From: Phaeospirillum sp.
GTDB lineage: Bacteria; Pseudomonadota; Alphaproteobacteria; Rhodospirillales; Magnetospirillaceae
DNA: 64,000 nt
Direction of reading: 5' to 3'
Assembly (NCBI GenBank): GCA_030651575.1
Contig: JAUSFB010000032.1
Location: 637,841-701,840, forward strand
Every line of letters begins with the position of its first letter. Position 1 is the first letter of the stretch. The notes beneath the pieces are model-generated. The model was not told the origin of the DNA. It saw only the letters and a program-made list of their open reading frames with translations, and did not search any database. Positions 8,093-16,555 of this stretch are shown one piece after another. Both the position numbers and the translations under genes were made by a program.

Positions 8093-10087
8093 ATGAGCTT
8101 TCCGCATCTGCTGTCGCCGCTTCAGGTTCGGGGAGTCCGGCTGGCCAACCGGATGATCATGGGATCGATGCATCTTGGCATCGAGGGCGCTTCCGACGCC
8201 TTTCCCCGGTTGGCGCGGTTCTACGGCGAGCGCGCCAAGGGCGGCATCGGCCTGATCGTCACCGGGGGCGTCGCCCCCAATACCGAGGGCAGCTTTGGCC
8301 CCGATGGCACCGTATTCGCCGATGAATCCGGCATCGCCGACCATCGCCTGATCACCGGGGCGGTCCATGCCGAGGCCGGTCGGATCGTCATGCAAATCCT
8401 CCACTGCGGCCGCTACGGCAAGCATCCCGGCATCGTCGCCCCATCGGCGATCAAGGCCCCGATCAACAGCATCCCCCCGCGAGAACTGACCGAAGCCGAT
8501 ATCGTGCGCACCATCGCCGATTACGGCCGCACCGCCGCGCTGGCGGCACGGGCCGGCTATGATGGGGTCGAGGTGATGGCCTCGGAGGGCTATCTGATCA
8601 ACGAGTTCCTGGCGCCGCGCACCAACAAGCGGACTGACGGCTGGGGCGGTGATCTGGACGGCCGCATGCGCTTTCTGCAAGAGGTGGTGCGCGCGGTCCG
8701 CGCCGGGCTCGGACCCGACCTGATATTGACCGTGCGCCTGTCCATGGTCGATCTGGTCGAGGACGGCCTGGGGGCCGACGAAGTAGTGACGGTCGCCCGC
8801 TCCCTGGAGGCCGGGGGCGTCGACATCCTCAACAGCGGCATCGGCTGGCACGAAGCCCGCGTTCCCACCATCGCCCACACCGTTCCGCAAGGCGCCTGGA
8901 GTTGGGCCACCGCGCGGGTCAAGGCCGCCGTGGGCATTCCGGTAGCGGCCAGCAACCGGATCAAGACGCCCGAGATGGCCGAGGCGCTGCTGGCGGCGGG
9001 CAAGGCCGATCTGGTTTCCATGGCCCGACCGCTGCTGGCCGACCCCGCCTTCGCCGCCAAGGTCCGAGCGGATAAGGCCGCCCAGATCAACGCCTGCATC
9101 GGCTGCAACCAGGGCTGCCTCGACCCCATCTTTTCCGGCGGCTCGGCCACCTGCCTCGTCAATCCCCGCGCCGGCCGCGAGGGCGAGTTCACCGCCGTGC
9201 CGGTCACGACTCCCGCCCAGATCGCCGTGATCGGCGGCGGCCCCGCCGGGCTGGCCTCGGCCCTGGAGGCGGCGCGACGCGGCCACCATGTCACCCTGTT
9301 CGAGGCTGGCGACGAATTGGGCGGGCAATTCGCCCTGGCCCGGCAGGTGCCCGGCAAGGAAGAGTATCTGGCGACGCCACGCTACTACGCGCACGAGCTT
9401 GCCGCCGCCGGAGTCCGGATCAGGTTGGGCCATCGGGCCGAGGCGGCCGATCTTGCCGGCTTCGACCGGGTCGTCCTGGCCAGTGGCATCACGCCGCGCC
9501 GGCTCGACCTGCCCGGCGCCGGACATGCCAAAGTGGTCGCCTATGACGACATCCTGTCCGGCCGGGTCCAGGCCGGCGAGCGGGTCGCCATCCTGGGAAG
9601 CGGCGGCATTGGCTTTGACGTCGCCACCGCCCTGCTGGGCGCGGCCGAGGACTTCGACACGACGTGGGGGATCGACCGCGACTTTGCCGCCCCCGGCGGG
9701 CTCACGGCGCCGGCCAAGCCCCGGCCGCCCAAACGCCACATCGTCATGATGCAGCGCAAGACCGACCGCCCCGGCGCCTGCCTGGGCAAGACCACCGGCT
9801 GGATTCACAAGGCGCTGCTCCAGCGCGGCGGGGTCGAGATGTTGAGCGGCGTCACCTACCGGTCGATCGATGACGCCGGCCTCCACATTGCCCAGGGCGG
9901 CGCCGACCGGCTGATCGAGGCCGATACCATCGTGGTCTGCATCGGCCAGGAGCCATGCCGGGATCTGGTAGCGGCCCTGGAGAAAATGGGAAAGCCGGTT
10001 CACCTCATCGGCGGCGCCCGCGACGCGTCAAGACTGGACGCCCTGGCCGCCTTCGAGGAAGGAACTCGCCTGGGATTGGAGATCTGA
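8093..10087 (+). CDS. FadH-like 2,4-dienoyl-CoA reductase / old-yellow-enzyme flavoprotein
   Basis: 664 aa. The N-terminal half is an FMN-binding OYE barrel (LLSPLQVRGVRLANRMIMGS; EVMASEGYLINEFLAPRTN). The [4Fe-4S] motif follows: Cys at about 335, 338, 342 and 354 in CIGCNQGC...C. Then comes an FAD GxGxxG (AVIGGGPAGLASALEA, near 378) and a second nucleotide-binding loop (VAILGSGGIGFDVA) for NADPH. This architecture is that of FadH, which reduces 2,4-dienoyl-CoA during beta-oxidation of unsaturated fatty acids; related enzymes act on trimethylamine or steroids. Start chosen at ATG 8093 because GAGGAG lies seven bases upstream. Confidence 0.9.
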   Translation: MSFPHLLSPLQVRGVRLANRMIMGSMHLGIEGASDAFPRLARFYGERAKGGIGLIVTGGVAPNTEGSFGPDGTVFADESGIADHRLITGAVHAEAGRIVMQILHCGRYGKHPGIVAPSAIKAPINSIPPRELTEADIVRTIADYGRTAALAARAGYDGVEVMASEGYLINEFLAPRTNKRTDGWGGDLDGRMRFLQEVVRAVRAGLGPDLILTVRLSMVDLVEDGLGADEVVTVARSLEAGGVDILNSGIGWHEARVPTIAHTVPQGAWSWATARVKAAVGIPVAASNRIKTPEMAEALLAAGKADLVSMARPLLADPAFAAKVRADKAAQINACIGCNQGCLDPIFSGGSATCLVNPRAGREGEFTAVPVTTPAQIAVIGGGPAGLASALEAARRGHHVTLFEAGDELGGQFALARQVPGKEEYLATPRYYAHELAAAGVRIRLGHRAEAADLAGFDRVVLASGITPRRLDLPGAGHAKVVAYDDILSGRVQAGERVAILGSGGIGFDVATALLGAAEDFDTTWGIDRDFAAPGGLTAPAKPRPPKRHIVMMQRKTDRPGACLGKTTGWIHKALLQRGGVEMLSGVTYRSIDDAGLHIAQGGADRLIEADTIVVCIGQEPCRDLVAALEKMGKPVHLIGGARDASRLDALAAFEEGTRLGLEI

Positions 10088-10129
10088 TCCGGCAAGTATC
10101 TACCTCTCTTGACTAGGTTGCATACTCTA

Positions 10130-10152
10130 CGGACAAAAGCTCATACTGTCCG
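10130..10152. promoter_or_regulatory. Inverted repeat CGGACA-N11-TGTCCG
   Basis: Perfect 6-bp arms separated by 11 bases, in the region upstream of the membrane/HTH protein gene. The AT-richer sequence with two CATACT copies around it looks non-coding. This is one reason the longer open frame starting at 10109 was not taken as the start. Possible operator; binding protein unknown. Confidence 0.3.
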
Positions 10153-10318
10153 AATGCGTGCGGATCGTGACATAAATCGAGAGTCTCACCTTCGCTACCA
10201 GGCCTGCCGCGTGCTCTGGGCGGAGAGGCGCGGCCCGACCCAGCCGGCGTATACCGCCCGCCGTTCCGCCCTGCTCCCGCGTCCATCGATGCCACCGGCC
10301 GCTTCGACGGTCGAACGG

Positions 10319-12226
10319 ATGCAAGACGTCACCCATCCCACCCGCCTTGGAGCCTGGATCTCGGCTCCCATCGTCATCGTGACGATGACGGTGATCGCGG
10401 CCGTGTCGGGCAGTCTGACCTTCCTCGGACGGATCGCCGCTGCGGGAATCGAAGGAATTTTACTCGGCTTTGGGCTGTTCCGCCGCCTTGGCGCGCTTCC
10501 ATCCCGCCTGCGCGCCATCCCGGAGAGGCTCCTTACCCTCCGGCCCGAATCCAAACCCGGCCGCCAGAGCGACCATGCCTTCCATGCCCTGACGGCCGCC
10601 CCAGCGGCGACAGGCCCCGTCATTTCCACCGACCAGGACCGCGCCCTCGTCGCCCAGGCCCTGGCCAACGCCCCCGCCAAGGGCGATCCCACCCTTCCGG
10701 ACGATATCGCCACCTTGGCCGCCTTGTTGGCGTCGCCGCCGCCGACCAATGACTTCAAAGCTGCCGACATGGTGCGGGACTGCTTCGCCTCGCTGGGCGC
10801 GGCCAGTCCGTCCAGCCGCGCCCTGCTGGCCGTCGCCATCCGCCTGTCGCGCGAATTCGGCGGCCCCGCCCGTCTGCCGCTGGCGACGGTCCGGGCTTGG
10901 CGCATGCTTGACCCCGTCCTGTTCGAAGACGAGATGGCGGCGCAGCTGACGGCCATCTCCCAGTTCATTTCCAATTGGCAAAAGACTCAGCAAATCTTCC
11001 TCTGCCTGGAATTTGGCGAAATCGAGCTGATCGAGTTCCTGTTCGAGACGCTGCCTCCGATCCGCCACGCCGATATTCTGGCCGAAGTCCTAAACTTCAA
11101 GGTGCTATCCAATCGCCGCCAGGGCATCTTGCGCCGCATCCCCCATCGACTGCGCAAATTCGTCCAGAATTCCGGGGGCAAAGGCCCGGACGTCCTGGCC
11201 CATGTGGAAGCGACCCGGATCCTGCTGGACCAGATCGCGGCCACCCGGAACTACCCTCCCATCGTCGCCGCCGCCGCCGCCGCCCTTGAAGAGGTCGGCA
11301 AGTTCGCCGAAAAACTGCGCCCTCCGCCAACCGCCAATGCGGCCCAGTCCGGCCCGGCAGGTCAGGGCCAGCCGCTGGCGCGCATCACCCCGGTCAAGCG
11401 GCCCGCCTCCGAACTGGCGGACCAAGCCATGGCCGCCACGCGAAGAGCCGCTCCGCCGCCGGCGACGCCCCCCGCACAGGCGCCCGCCGCACAGACTCCG
11501 GCGGCTCAGACTATCCAGCCCCGCCTCGCCGGCCGCCGCGCCATCGCATCCGGGCCGCATCTGAGCACCGCCCTGCCGCCGTTCAAAAGCCCCGATGGGA
11601 TCGGCACCAGCTCCACCCGCCCGCTTCAGCCCGCCGTCAGCGCCGCGGCCCGCCCGCTGCCCCCCGGATCACGCCCGCCGCTGCCCACCGTCGCCATGAG
11701 CCCCCTGCCCATCCTGGCGCTGGGAGCCCCGCCATCGGCAAAGCCGCCTCCCCCCGCCTTGACCGGCCGCATCGCCCTCAGACCGCCAACCACGACCGGG
11801 GCCGAGGCCAAGGGATCGGTCACCGCCCTGACGGTAGTCCCGAAAACCAAGCGCCCCCCGATCACCCAGGCCGTCAAACGCCAGTCCGTGCTCAAGGTGC
11901 TGCGGGGAGAATCAGCCGCCGCCGTCGCCGCCACCCTCGGCATCCGCGAGTCCAAGCTGGACGAGTGGATCGACGCCTTCGTCACCGCCGGCGTCGGTGC
12001 CCTGACCTCCGCCCCCCGCAAGGAACGCAAGGCCAAAGCCCTCGACGACGCCCCCCTGTCGGCCGAGATGCTGCGAACCAAACTGGCCGAGGTTCTGGCC
12101 ACCGCCCAGATGATCGAACGGGCGATGGATGCGCAATTGCCCCCCCGCCGGCCGGTCCTGCTGCTACCGCCCGACTCCTCGGGCCACCACCACGGCGCAG
12201 CCAAACGCCCCCACAAAAAGGGCTGA
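10319..12226 (+). CDS. Membrane-anchored protein with Pro/Ala-rich linker and C-terminal helix-turn-helix
   Basis: 635 aa from the chosen start MQDVTHPTRLGAW; an ATG at 10289 is possible and the true start is uncertain. Residues about 10-54 contain one or two hydrophobic helices. A helical domain (about 85-330) follows, containing FLCLEFGEIELIEFLFETLP. A long Pro/Ala-rich linker (about 345-510) leads to a predicted helix-turn-helix near 513-562 (KRQSVLKVLRGESAAAVAAT then LGIRESKLDEWIDAF), like the DNA-binding region of transposase-type or DUF1153-type regulators. The architecture suggests a membrane-tethered regulator or a protein that links membrane and DNA. No known family was recognised for the middle domain. 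Confidence 0.7.
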   Translation: MQDVTHPTRLGAWISAPIVIVTMTVIAAVSGSLTFLGRIAAAGIEGILLGFGLFRRLGALPSRLRAIPERLLTLRPESKPGRQSDHAFHALTAAPAATGPVISTDQDRALVAQALANAPAKGDPTLPDDIATLAALLASPPPTNDFKAADMVRDCFASLGAASPSSRALLAVAIRLSREFGGPARLPLATVRAWRMLDPVLFEDEMAAQLTAISQFISNWQKTQQIFLCLEFGEIELIEFLFETLPPIRHADILAEVLNFKVLSNRRQGILRRIPHRLRKFVQNSGGKGPDVLAHVEATRILLDQIAATRNYPPIVAAAAAALEEVGKFAEKLRPPPTANAAQSGPAGQGQPLARITPVKRPASELADQAMAATRRAAPPPATPPAQAPAAQTPAAQTIQPRLAGRRAIASGPHLSTALPPFKSPDGIGTSSTRPLQPAVSAAARPLPPGSRPPLPTVAMSPLPILALGAPPSAKPPPPALTGRIALRPPTTTGAEAKGSVTALTVVPKTKRPPITQAVKRQSVLKVLRGESAAAVAATLGIRESKLDEWIDAFVTAGVGALTSAPRKERKAKALDDAPLSAEMLRTKLAEVLATAQMIERAMDAQLPPRRPVLLLPPDSSGHHHGAAKRPHKKG

Positions 12227-12333
12227 CCGGCACGACAGCCATTGAATTGGCCTGCTGCCGGAGCCAAGTAAAACCCATCCCCACATGATCCGACCCACGG
12301 GGCTCCCGCCCTGCTCCCCGGTTGGAGGCAAGC

Positions 12334-12729
12334 ATGACCCCAGATAGCGAACCTGCCGCCAGCAACAACACCATGGACCACGAGCATCGGGTCCAGATCG
12401 ACCTGATCGTTACCCTGGAACAGGGGTTGGCGCTGGGAAAGAGTCATCACCTGCTGCTGACGATCCTGGAGCAGCTTGTCGAATTCACCAATATCCACTT
12501 CATGTCGGAGCAGCTGCTGATGCGGTTGCACGCCTACCCCGAACTCGGCGCCCACGAAGCCGCCCACGACCAGTTGATCGAACAATCCCATCGGGTGATG
12601 GCGGATTTCTCGTCCGGTGAACTCTCGACCGTCTCGACGGAGTTGCTGTTACTCAAACAATGGCTGATCGACCATATCCGGAGCGATGACTACGCCTTTC
12701 GTCTGTATGTGAACCAACAGACGGACTAA
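12334..12729 (+). CDS. Hemerythrin-domain protein
   Basis: 131 aa, start fixed by GGAGG five bases upstream of ATG 12334. The expected iron ligands are visible in order: DHEHRVQ, NIHFMSEQLLM (HxxxE), HEAAHDQL (HxxxH) and WLIDHIRSDD (HxxxxD). Single-domain bacterial hemerythrins bind a di-iron centre that reversibly binds O2, and are proposed to act in O2 sensing, storage or delivery and in NO handling. It lies between the membrane/HTH gene and the YceI operon without obvious co-transcription. Confidence 0.9.
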   Translation: MTPDSEPAASNNTMDHEHRVQIDLIVTLEQGLALGKSHHLLLTILEQLVEFTNIHFMSEQLLMRLHAYPELGAHEAAHDQLIEQSHRVMADFSSGELSTVSTELLLLKQWLIDHIRSDDYAFRLYVNQQTD

Positions 12730-12780
12730 TCCCGGCGCATGGGACTTCCCCGACAGGATCACCCCATTTGTCGCGCCATC

Positions 12781-12797
12781 CGAAACAATATGTTTCG
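12781..12797. promoter_or_regulatory. Palindrome CGAAACA-ATA-TGTTTCG upstream of YceI operon
   Basis: Perfect 7-bp arms with a three-base centre, 71 bases before the YceI start codon. A TATAGA hexamer at 12829-12834 could be the -10 element of the same promoter, although no well-spaced -35 is seen. The site suits a dimeric repressor or activator of the operon. Confidence 0.4.
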
Positions 12798-12867
12798 AAA
12801 TTGCCAGATTGTCGCAGCCTCGTCGACCTATAGACTGGCGCCAACTTTCCCCATCGAGGCTATTGCC

Positions 12868-13488
12868 ATGAAGTCCGCCACCATCGCCCTTGCCATCGCC
12901 GCCACCGTAGCCTTTACCGCCGCCACTCCGGCTTCGGCGCAGTCGGCGGCCTCCACCGACCTCGCCAAGGTCGAAGGCGGCCGTTTCGCGGTCGACAAGT
13001 CCCACGCCAAGCTGATCTTTTCGTTCAACCATTTCGGCTTTTCGACCTCCTACGGCCTGTTCAGCGACTTTGACGCCAAGCTCGTATTCGACCCCAAGGC
13101 TCCGGCCGCCAGCACGCTGGACGTCACCATCAACATGGACCGGATCGACACCTTCGTGCCCAAGCTGGATGGCCACATGAAGTCGGCCGACCTGTTCGAC
13201 GTCGCCAAATTCCCCACCGCCACCTTCAAAAGCTCGGCCATCGAGGTTACCGGTCCCACAACCGGCAAGGTGACCGGCGACCTGACCCTGCACGGCGTGA
13301 CCAAGCCGGTGACGCTGGACACCACCTTCAACGGCGGCGGAATCAACCCGGTCAGCAAGAACTACGTCGTCGGATTCAACGCCACCGCCAAGCTGAAGCG
13401 CACCGATTTCGGCGTCAGCTATGCCGCCCCCATGGTGGGCGACGAGGTGACGCTGACCATCAGCGGCGAATTCATCCGCCAGCCCTAA
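12868..13488 (+). CDS. YceI-family periplasmic lipid-binding protein
   Basis: 206 aa with an N-terminal signal peptide ending ATPASAQSA. The mature protein shows the YceI pattern: FAVDKSHAKLIFSFNHFGFS, the STLDVTINMDRIDT strand pair, KSADLFDVAKFPTATFKSS and the terminal VGDEVTLTISGEF. YceI proteins are lipocalin-like barrels that bind isoprenoids or amphiphiles such as quinones in the periplasm. It is first in an operon with cytochrome b561 (3-base gap) and a second YceI gene; this pairing is known and suggests quinone or lipid-linked electron transfer. Confidence 0.93.
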   Translation: MKSATIALAIAATVAFTAATPASAQSAASTDLAKVEGGRFAVDKSHAKLIFSFNHFGFSTSYGLFSDFDAKLVFDPKAPAASTLDVTINMDRIDTFVPKLDGHMKSADLFDVAKFPTATFKSSAIEVTGPTTGKVTGDLTLHGVTKPVTLDTTFNGGGINPVSKNYVVGFNATAKLKRTDFGVSYAAPMVGDEVTLTISGEFIRQP

Positions 13489-13491
13489 ATC

Positions 13492-14043
13492 ATGTCATCG
13501 CGCCTGCGCTACGACCCGGTCGCCATCGCCCTGCATTGGGCCATGGCGGCCATGATCCTGGGATTGCTGGTCATGGGCTTTGTCATGACCAGCCTGAAAC
13601 CCGGCTCGCCATTACAGTTCCAACTCTATCAGAACCACAAATCGGTGGGCATCGCCGTACTGGCGCTGACCCTGCTGCGACTGGGCTGGCGGCTGGCCCA
13701 TCGCCCCCCCGCCCTCCCCGACAGCATGGCAGGGTGGGAGAGGCTGGCGGCCCATGCCGGCCATGCGGCCCTCTACCTCCTGATGCTCGCCATGCCGCTG
13801 GTGGGATGGGCGGTGGTCTCGACCTCGTCGTTCAACATCCCCACCGTTCTTTTCGGGACGATTCCGCTGCCCCACCTGCCATTGCCGCGCGACCTGAACG
13901 CCGCCGCCAAGCTGCTGCACGAGGGTGGAGCCTGGATCATGATCGCCACCGTGATCGGCCATGCCGGCGCCGCGCTACGCCACCACCACCTGCTGGGCGA
14001 CGACGTGCTGCGTCGCATGCTGCCCCGCTTTGGAAGAGAGTAA
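13492..14043 (+). CDS. Cytochrome b561 family protein
   Basis: 183 aa with about four membrane helices. Haem-ligand His residues are visible near the ends of the helices: ALHWAMAAMILGL, NHKSVGIAVLALTL, AAHAGHAALYLLML and IATVIGHAGAALRHHH. The family is a di-haem b membrane cytochrome that exchanges electrons with quinones, sometimes linked to superoxide oxidation. It is placed between two YceI genes with only 3 and 6 bases of spacing, a conserved arrangement. Confidence 0.93.
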   Translation: MSSRLRYDPVAIALHWAMAAMILGLLVMGFVMTSLKPGSPLQFQLYQNHKSVGIAVLALTLLRLGWRLAHRPPALPDSMAGWERLAAHAGHAALYLLMLAMPLVGWAVVSTSSFNIPTVLFGTIPLPHLPLPRDLNAAAKLLHEGGAWIMIATVIGHAGAALRHHHLLGDDVLRRMLPRFGRE

Positions 14044-14049
14044 ATCCCG

Positions 14050-14610
14050 ATGACGCCAGTCCCCGCCCTGACCCTCGCCGCCGTCCTGCTGTGGAGCGCC
14101 TCCGCCCAAGCCGCCGACTGGGTGGTCGACCTGGGTAAAAGCCGGCTGGGCTTCATCGGCAGTCAGGCGGGCAGTCCCTTCGAGGGCCGCTTCGGCCGCT
14201 GGACGGCAAAAATCTCCCTCGACCCTGCCAATCCGGCCGCCGGCAAGGCGGTGGTCGAGATCGACATGGCCAGCGCCGCCACCGGTGACGGGCAAAAGGA
14301 CGAATCGCTGCCCCAAGGCGATTGGTTCGACGCCAAGGCCTTTCCCCAGGCCCGGTTCGAGGCCACCAGCTTTCGCGCCAAGGGTGGAACCGCCTTCGAG
14401 GCGGTGGGCAGTCTCAGCATTCGCGGTATGAAAAAGGATGTGGTGCTCCCCTTCACCTTGGATATCACCGGCCCCGCCGCCCATGCCAAAGGCCGCCTCG
14501 ACCTGATCCGCACCGATTACGGCGTCGGCCAGGGCGCGTGGAAGGCGGCCGACATGGTGGCGCTGGAGGTTGCAGTCACCATTGATCTCGTCGCAGCCAC
14601 GGCCCGGTGA
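14050..14610 (+). CDS. Second YceI-family periplasmic protein
   Basis: 186 aa with signal peptide ending SASAQAADW. The mature part follows the YceI pattern but is divergent from the first copy: WVVDLGKSRLGFIGSQAGSP, the QGDWFDAKAFPQARFEATSF segment and a final VALEVAVTIDLV strand. It is the last gene of the YceI-b561-YceI operon. Two different YceI proteins around one b-type cytochrome suggest two binding partners or ligands for the same electron-transfer step (inference). Confidence 0.9.
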   Translation: MTPVPALTLAAVLLWSASAQAADWVVDLGKSRLGFIGSQAGSPFEGRFGRWTAKISLDPANPAAGKAVVEIDMASAATGDGQKDESLPQGDWFDAKAFPQARFEATSFRAKGGTAFEAVGSLSIRGMKKDVVLPFTLDITGPAAHAKGRLDLIRTDYGVGQGAWKAADMVALEVAVTIDLVAATAR

Positions 14611-14630
14611 GAATCGCGATATTCATCGCC

Positions 14631-14658
14631 TTGTCACACTGTCCGCCGTCAATATGAC
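14631..14658 (+). promoter_or_regulatory. Putative sigma-70 promoter for Cys-rich small gene
   Basis: TTGTCA (14631-14636), 16-base spacer, TATGAC (14653-14658). A transcript would start near 14665, about 30 bases before the ATG at 14695. Confidence 0.4.
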
Positions 14659-14694
14659 TATGCTCCCGCCGTCCTCACAGGAATGGAGACGCGG

Positions 14695-14880
14695 ATGAGC
14701 AACACCAGCCCGACACATCGCCAGTGCGTCGACTGTTACTATCGGATCAAAAATAGATGCCAGTACCATGACAATGCCGGGGTTGACTGCAACGGCAATG
14801 ACGCGTGCGAGTTCTTTATTCGCACATCGCTACGCTTTGCATTTTTTTCTAAAATGCAGGGGTATTCGGATCAGCCGTGA
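14695..14880 (+). CDS. Small cysteine-rich protein, unknown function
   Basis: 61 aa. Start at ATG 14695 is supported by GGAGA five bases upstream; the earlier ATG at 14683 has no usable ribosome site. Five Cys lie in the first 39 residues (CVDC, then single Cys at KNRCQ, VDCNG and ACEFF), so a zinc ribbon or an Fe-S site is possible. The C-terminal part is FIRTSLRFAFFSKMQ. The stop overlaps the end of the convergent hemerythrin gene by 10 bases. Family not recognised. Confidence 0.65.
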   Translation: MSNTSPTHRQCVDCYYRIKNRCQYHDNAGVDCNGNDACEFFIRTSLRFAFFSKMQGYSDQP

Positions 14881-15284
14881 GGGGGGATCCGATCGCGCAG
14901 GAGGGCCGCGAACTTCATATCCTCCACCAGGATATGATCGGTCAGCCAGGACTTCAGGTAATCCCCCAGCCGAAGCAGATTCTCCCGATCCGGATGAAGC
15001 ATGCAGACCCCGACCATGTCGCCCAGGACATGCCCGAACCGGGCATGAATCTCGGCATGGGCTCCGGCCCCGTCATAGCCCACGCTTTCCAGTATGCGTT
15101 CTTCCCGCTGGAAGTGATAATCGGCGTAGTCCACCAGGGCATCGACAACCGCGCCGACCCGGCCAAGATCGCCGCCATCGGAGATGATGCCATCCAGTTG
15201 ATTGATCAAATCAACCAGTCGCCGATGGTCACGATCCACCTCGGCGATTCCGGTATCGAAACGGCCTGTCCACTCGATCATCAT
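14871..15284 (-). CDS. Bacteriohemerythrin
   Basis: 137 aa. Iron-ligand pattern: VDRDHRRLVD, DYHFQREERILE (HxxxE), HAEIHARFGH (HxxxH) and WLTDHILVEDMKF (HxxxxD). The opening IEWTGRFDTGIAEVDRDH is the standard bacteriohemerythrin N-terminus. Reversible O2 binding at a di-iron site in the cytoplasm is expected. It is transcribed towards the Cys-rich small gene and divergently from cheB, whose neighbourhood might suggest an aerotaxis link (weak inference). Overlap with the convergent gene is 10 bases. Confidence 0.93.
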   Translation of the reverse strand: MMIEWTGRFDTGIAEVDRDHRRLVDLINQLDGIISDGGDLGRVGAVVDALVDYADYHFQREERILESVGYDGAGAHAEIHARFGHVLGDMVGVCMLHPDRENLLRLGDYLKSWLTDHILVEDMKFAALLRDRIPPHG

Positions 15285-15423
15285 GATCGCCCATCGTTAC
15301 CGACCAAAGTCATCGAGTCAACATCGGCAAACTTATATTCAGAATACAGGAGCGGATGGACAAGGGGCCTCCGCCACGTCTACCATTGGGAACAAGACCT
15401 CCCTGTGATTTTTACGGACTTTC

Positions 15424-16527
15424 ATGAGTCTCGGGCCAGCCCCATCCACCAATCCCGCCCCCAACGGCACCATCAAAGTGATGCTGGTTGACGACTCCGC
15501 CATCGTGCGGGGACTGGTGGCGCGCATCTTGGCCACGGAACCGCTCATCACGGTGGCGGCCCAGGCCTCCAACGGTGAACAGGCCATCGCCGCCCTGGCC
15601 CGGACCCCGGTCGATGTGGTGGTGCTGGACATCGAAATGCCGGTGATGGACGGCCTGACCGCCCTACCCGGCATTTTGAAGGCCGTACCGGGCATCAAGG
15701 TGATCATGCTGTCGTCGCTGACCCAGCGCGGCGCAACCGTCACCTTTCAGGCGTTGAAGGCCGGCGCCGCCGATTATATTCCAAAGCCGTCGGCCAGCTC
15801 GGAAATGTCGGGAGCCGGCAGCTTCAAGCGGGAGCTGATCGACAAAATCAAGGGGCTGGCCGCCCGAAGGCTCCGCCCGGCGGCCCCGGCTGGACCTACT
15901 CCGGCCGCCCCACGCCCGGCCGCGCCCGGCACCGCCACGCCGCCTTCACCCGGATCGATCGATATCCTGGTCATCGGATCGAGCACCGGCGGACCGCAGG
16001 CCCTGTTCGACATCGCCACCAAGTTGAAGGGCCTGCGTCCGCGCATGCCCATCCTGATCACCCAGCACATGCCGGCCACCTTCACCGGCATCCTGGCCGA
16101 GCACATCGCCAGTTCCAGCGGCCTGCCCGCCGCCGAGGGCGTCGATGGTCAGAAGATCGAGGCCGGCCGCATCTATATCGCGCCGGGCGGCAGGCACATG
16201 CTGGTGGAAAAGCGCGGCCCCGACCGCTTCATCAAGATCACCGACGACCCGCCGGAGAACTTTTGCCGGCCGGCGGTCGACCCGATGTTCCGCAGCGTCT
16301 CCACCGCCTATGGGGCCAAGGTGATGGCCATCGTGCTGACCGGCATGGGCAGCGATGGCGGCAAGGGCGGCGCGGTCATCGCCAAGGGCGGCGGCCTGCT
16401 CTATGCCCAGGACGAGGCCACCTGCGTCGTGTATGGAATGCCCGCCGCCGCCGCCCAGACCGGGCTGTGCAAGGCCATCCTGCCGCTGCCCGCCATCGGC
16501 GACCTGATCCGCAAGACGGTGGGATAA
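15424..16527 (+). CDS. cheB: CheB chemotaxis protein-glutamate methylesterase
   Basis: 367 aa with two domains. The receiver domain opens with VMLVDDSAIVRGLVARI and has the phosphorylated Asp at residue 69 in VLDIEMPVMDG. After a Pro/Ala-rich linker the methylesterase domain shows the Ser nucleophile near residue 187 (IGSSTGGPQ), the His in TQHMPATFT and the Asp in GMGSDGGKG. CheB demethylates or deamidates chemoreceptor glutamates during adaptation. No other che genes are adjacent, so it is an orphan copy here. The ribosome site is weak. Confidence 0.95.
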   Translation: MSLGPAPSTNPAPNGTIKVMLVDDSAIVRGLVARILATEPLITVAAQASNGEQAIAALARTPVDVVVLDIEMPVMDGLTALPGILKAVPGIKVIMLSSLTQRGATVTFQALKAGAADYIPKPSASSEMSGAGSFKRELIDKIKGLAARRLRPAAPAGPTPAAPRPAAPGTATPPSPGSIDILVIGSSTGGPQALFDIATKLKGLRPRMPILITQHMPATFTGILAEHIASSSGLPAAEGVDGQKIEAGRIYIAPGGRHMLVEKRGPDRFIKITDDPPENFCRPAVDPMFRSVSTAYGAKVMAIVLTGMGSDGGKGGAVIAKGGGLLYAQDEATCVVYGMPAAAAQTGLCKAILPLPAIGDLIRKTVG

Positions 16528-16555
16528 GACCGCCGGGTGGAATCCCGGAAGTCGG

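Noticed and set aside
8021..10003. 660-aa minus-strand open frame opposite FadH
   Set aside because: Low-complexity translation and full overlap with a well-supported flavoenzyme; shadow frame.
10109..10318. N-terminal extension of the membrane/HTH protein
   Set aside because: Codon usage is unlike the rest of the gene, it contains an inverted repeat and promoter-like AT-rich sequence, and no ribosome site supports it.
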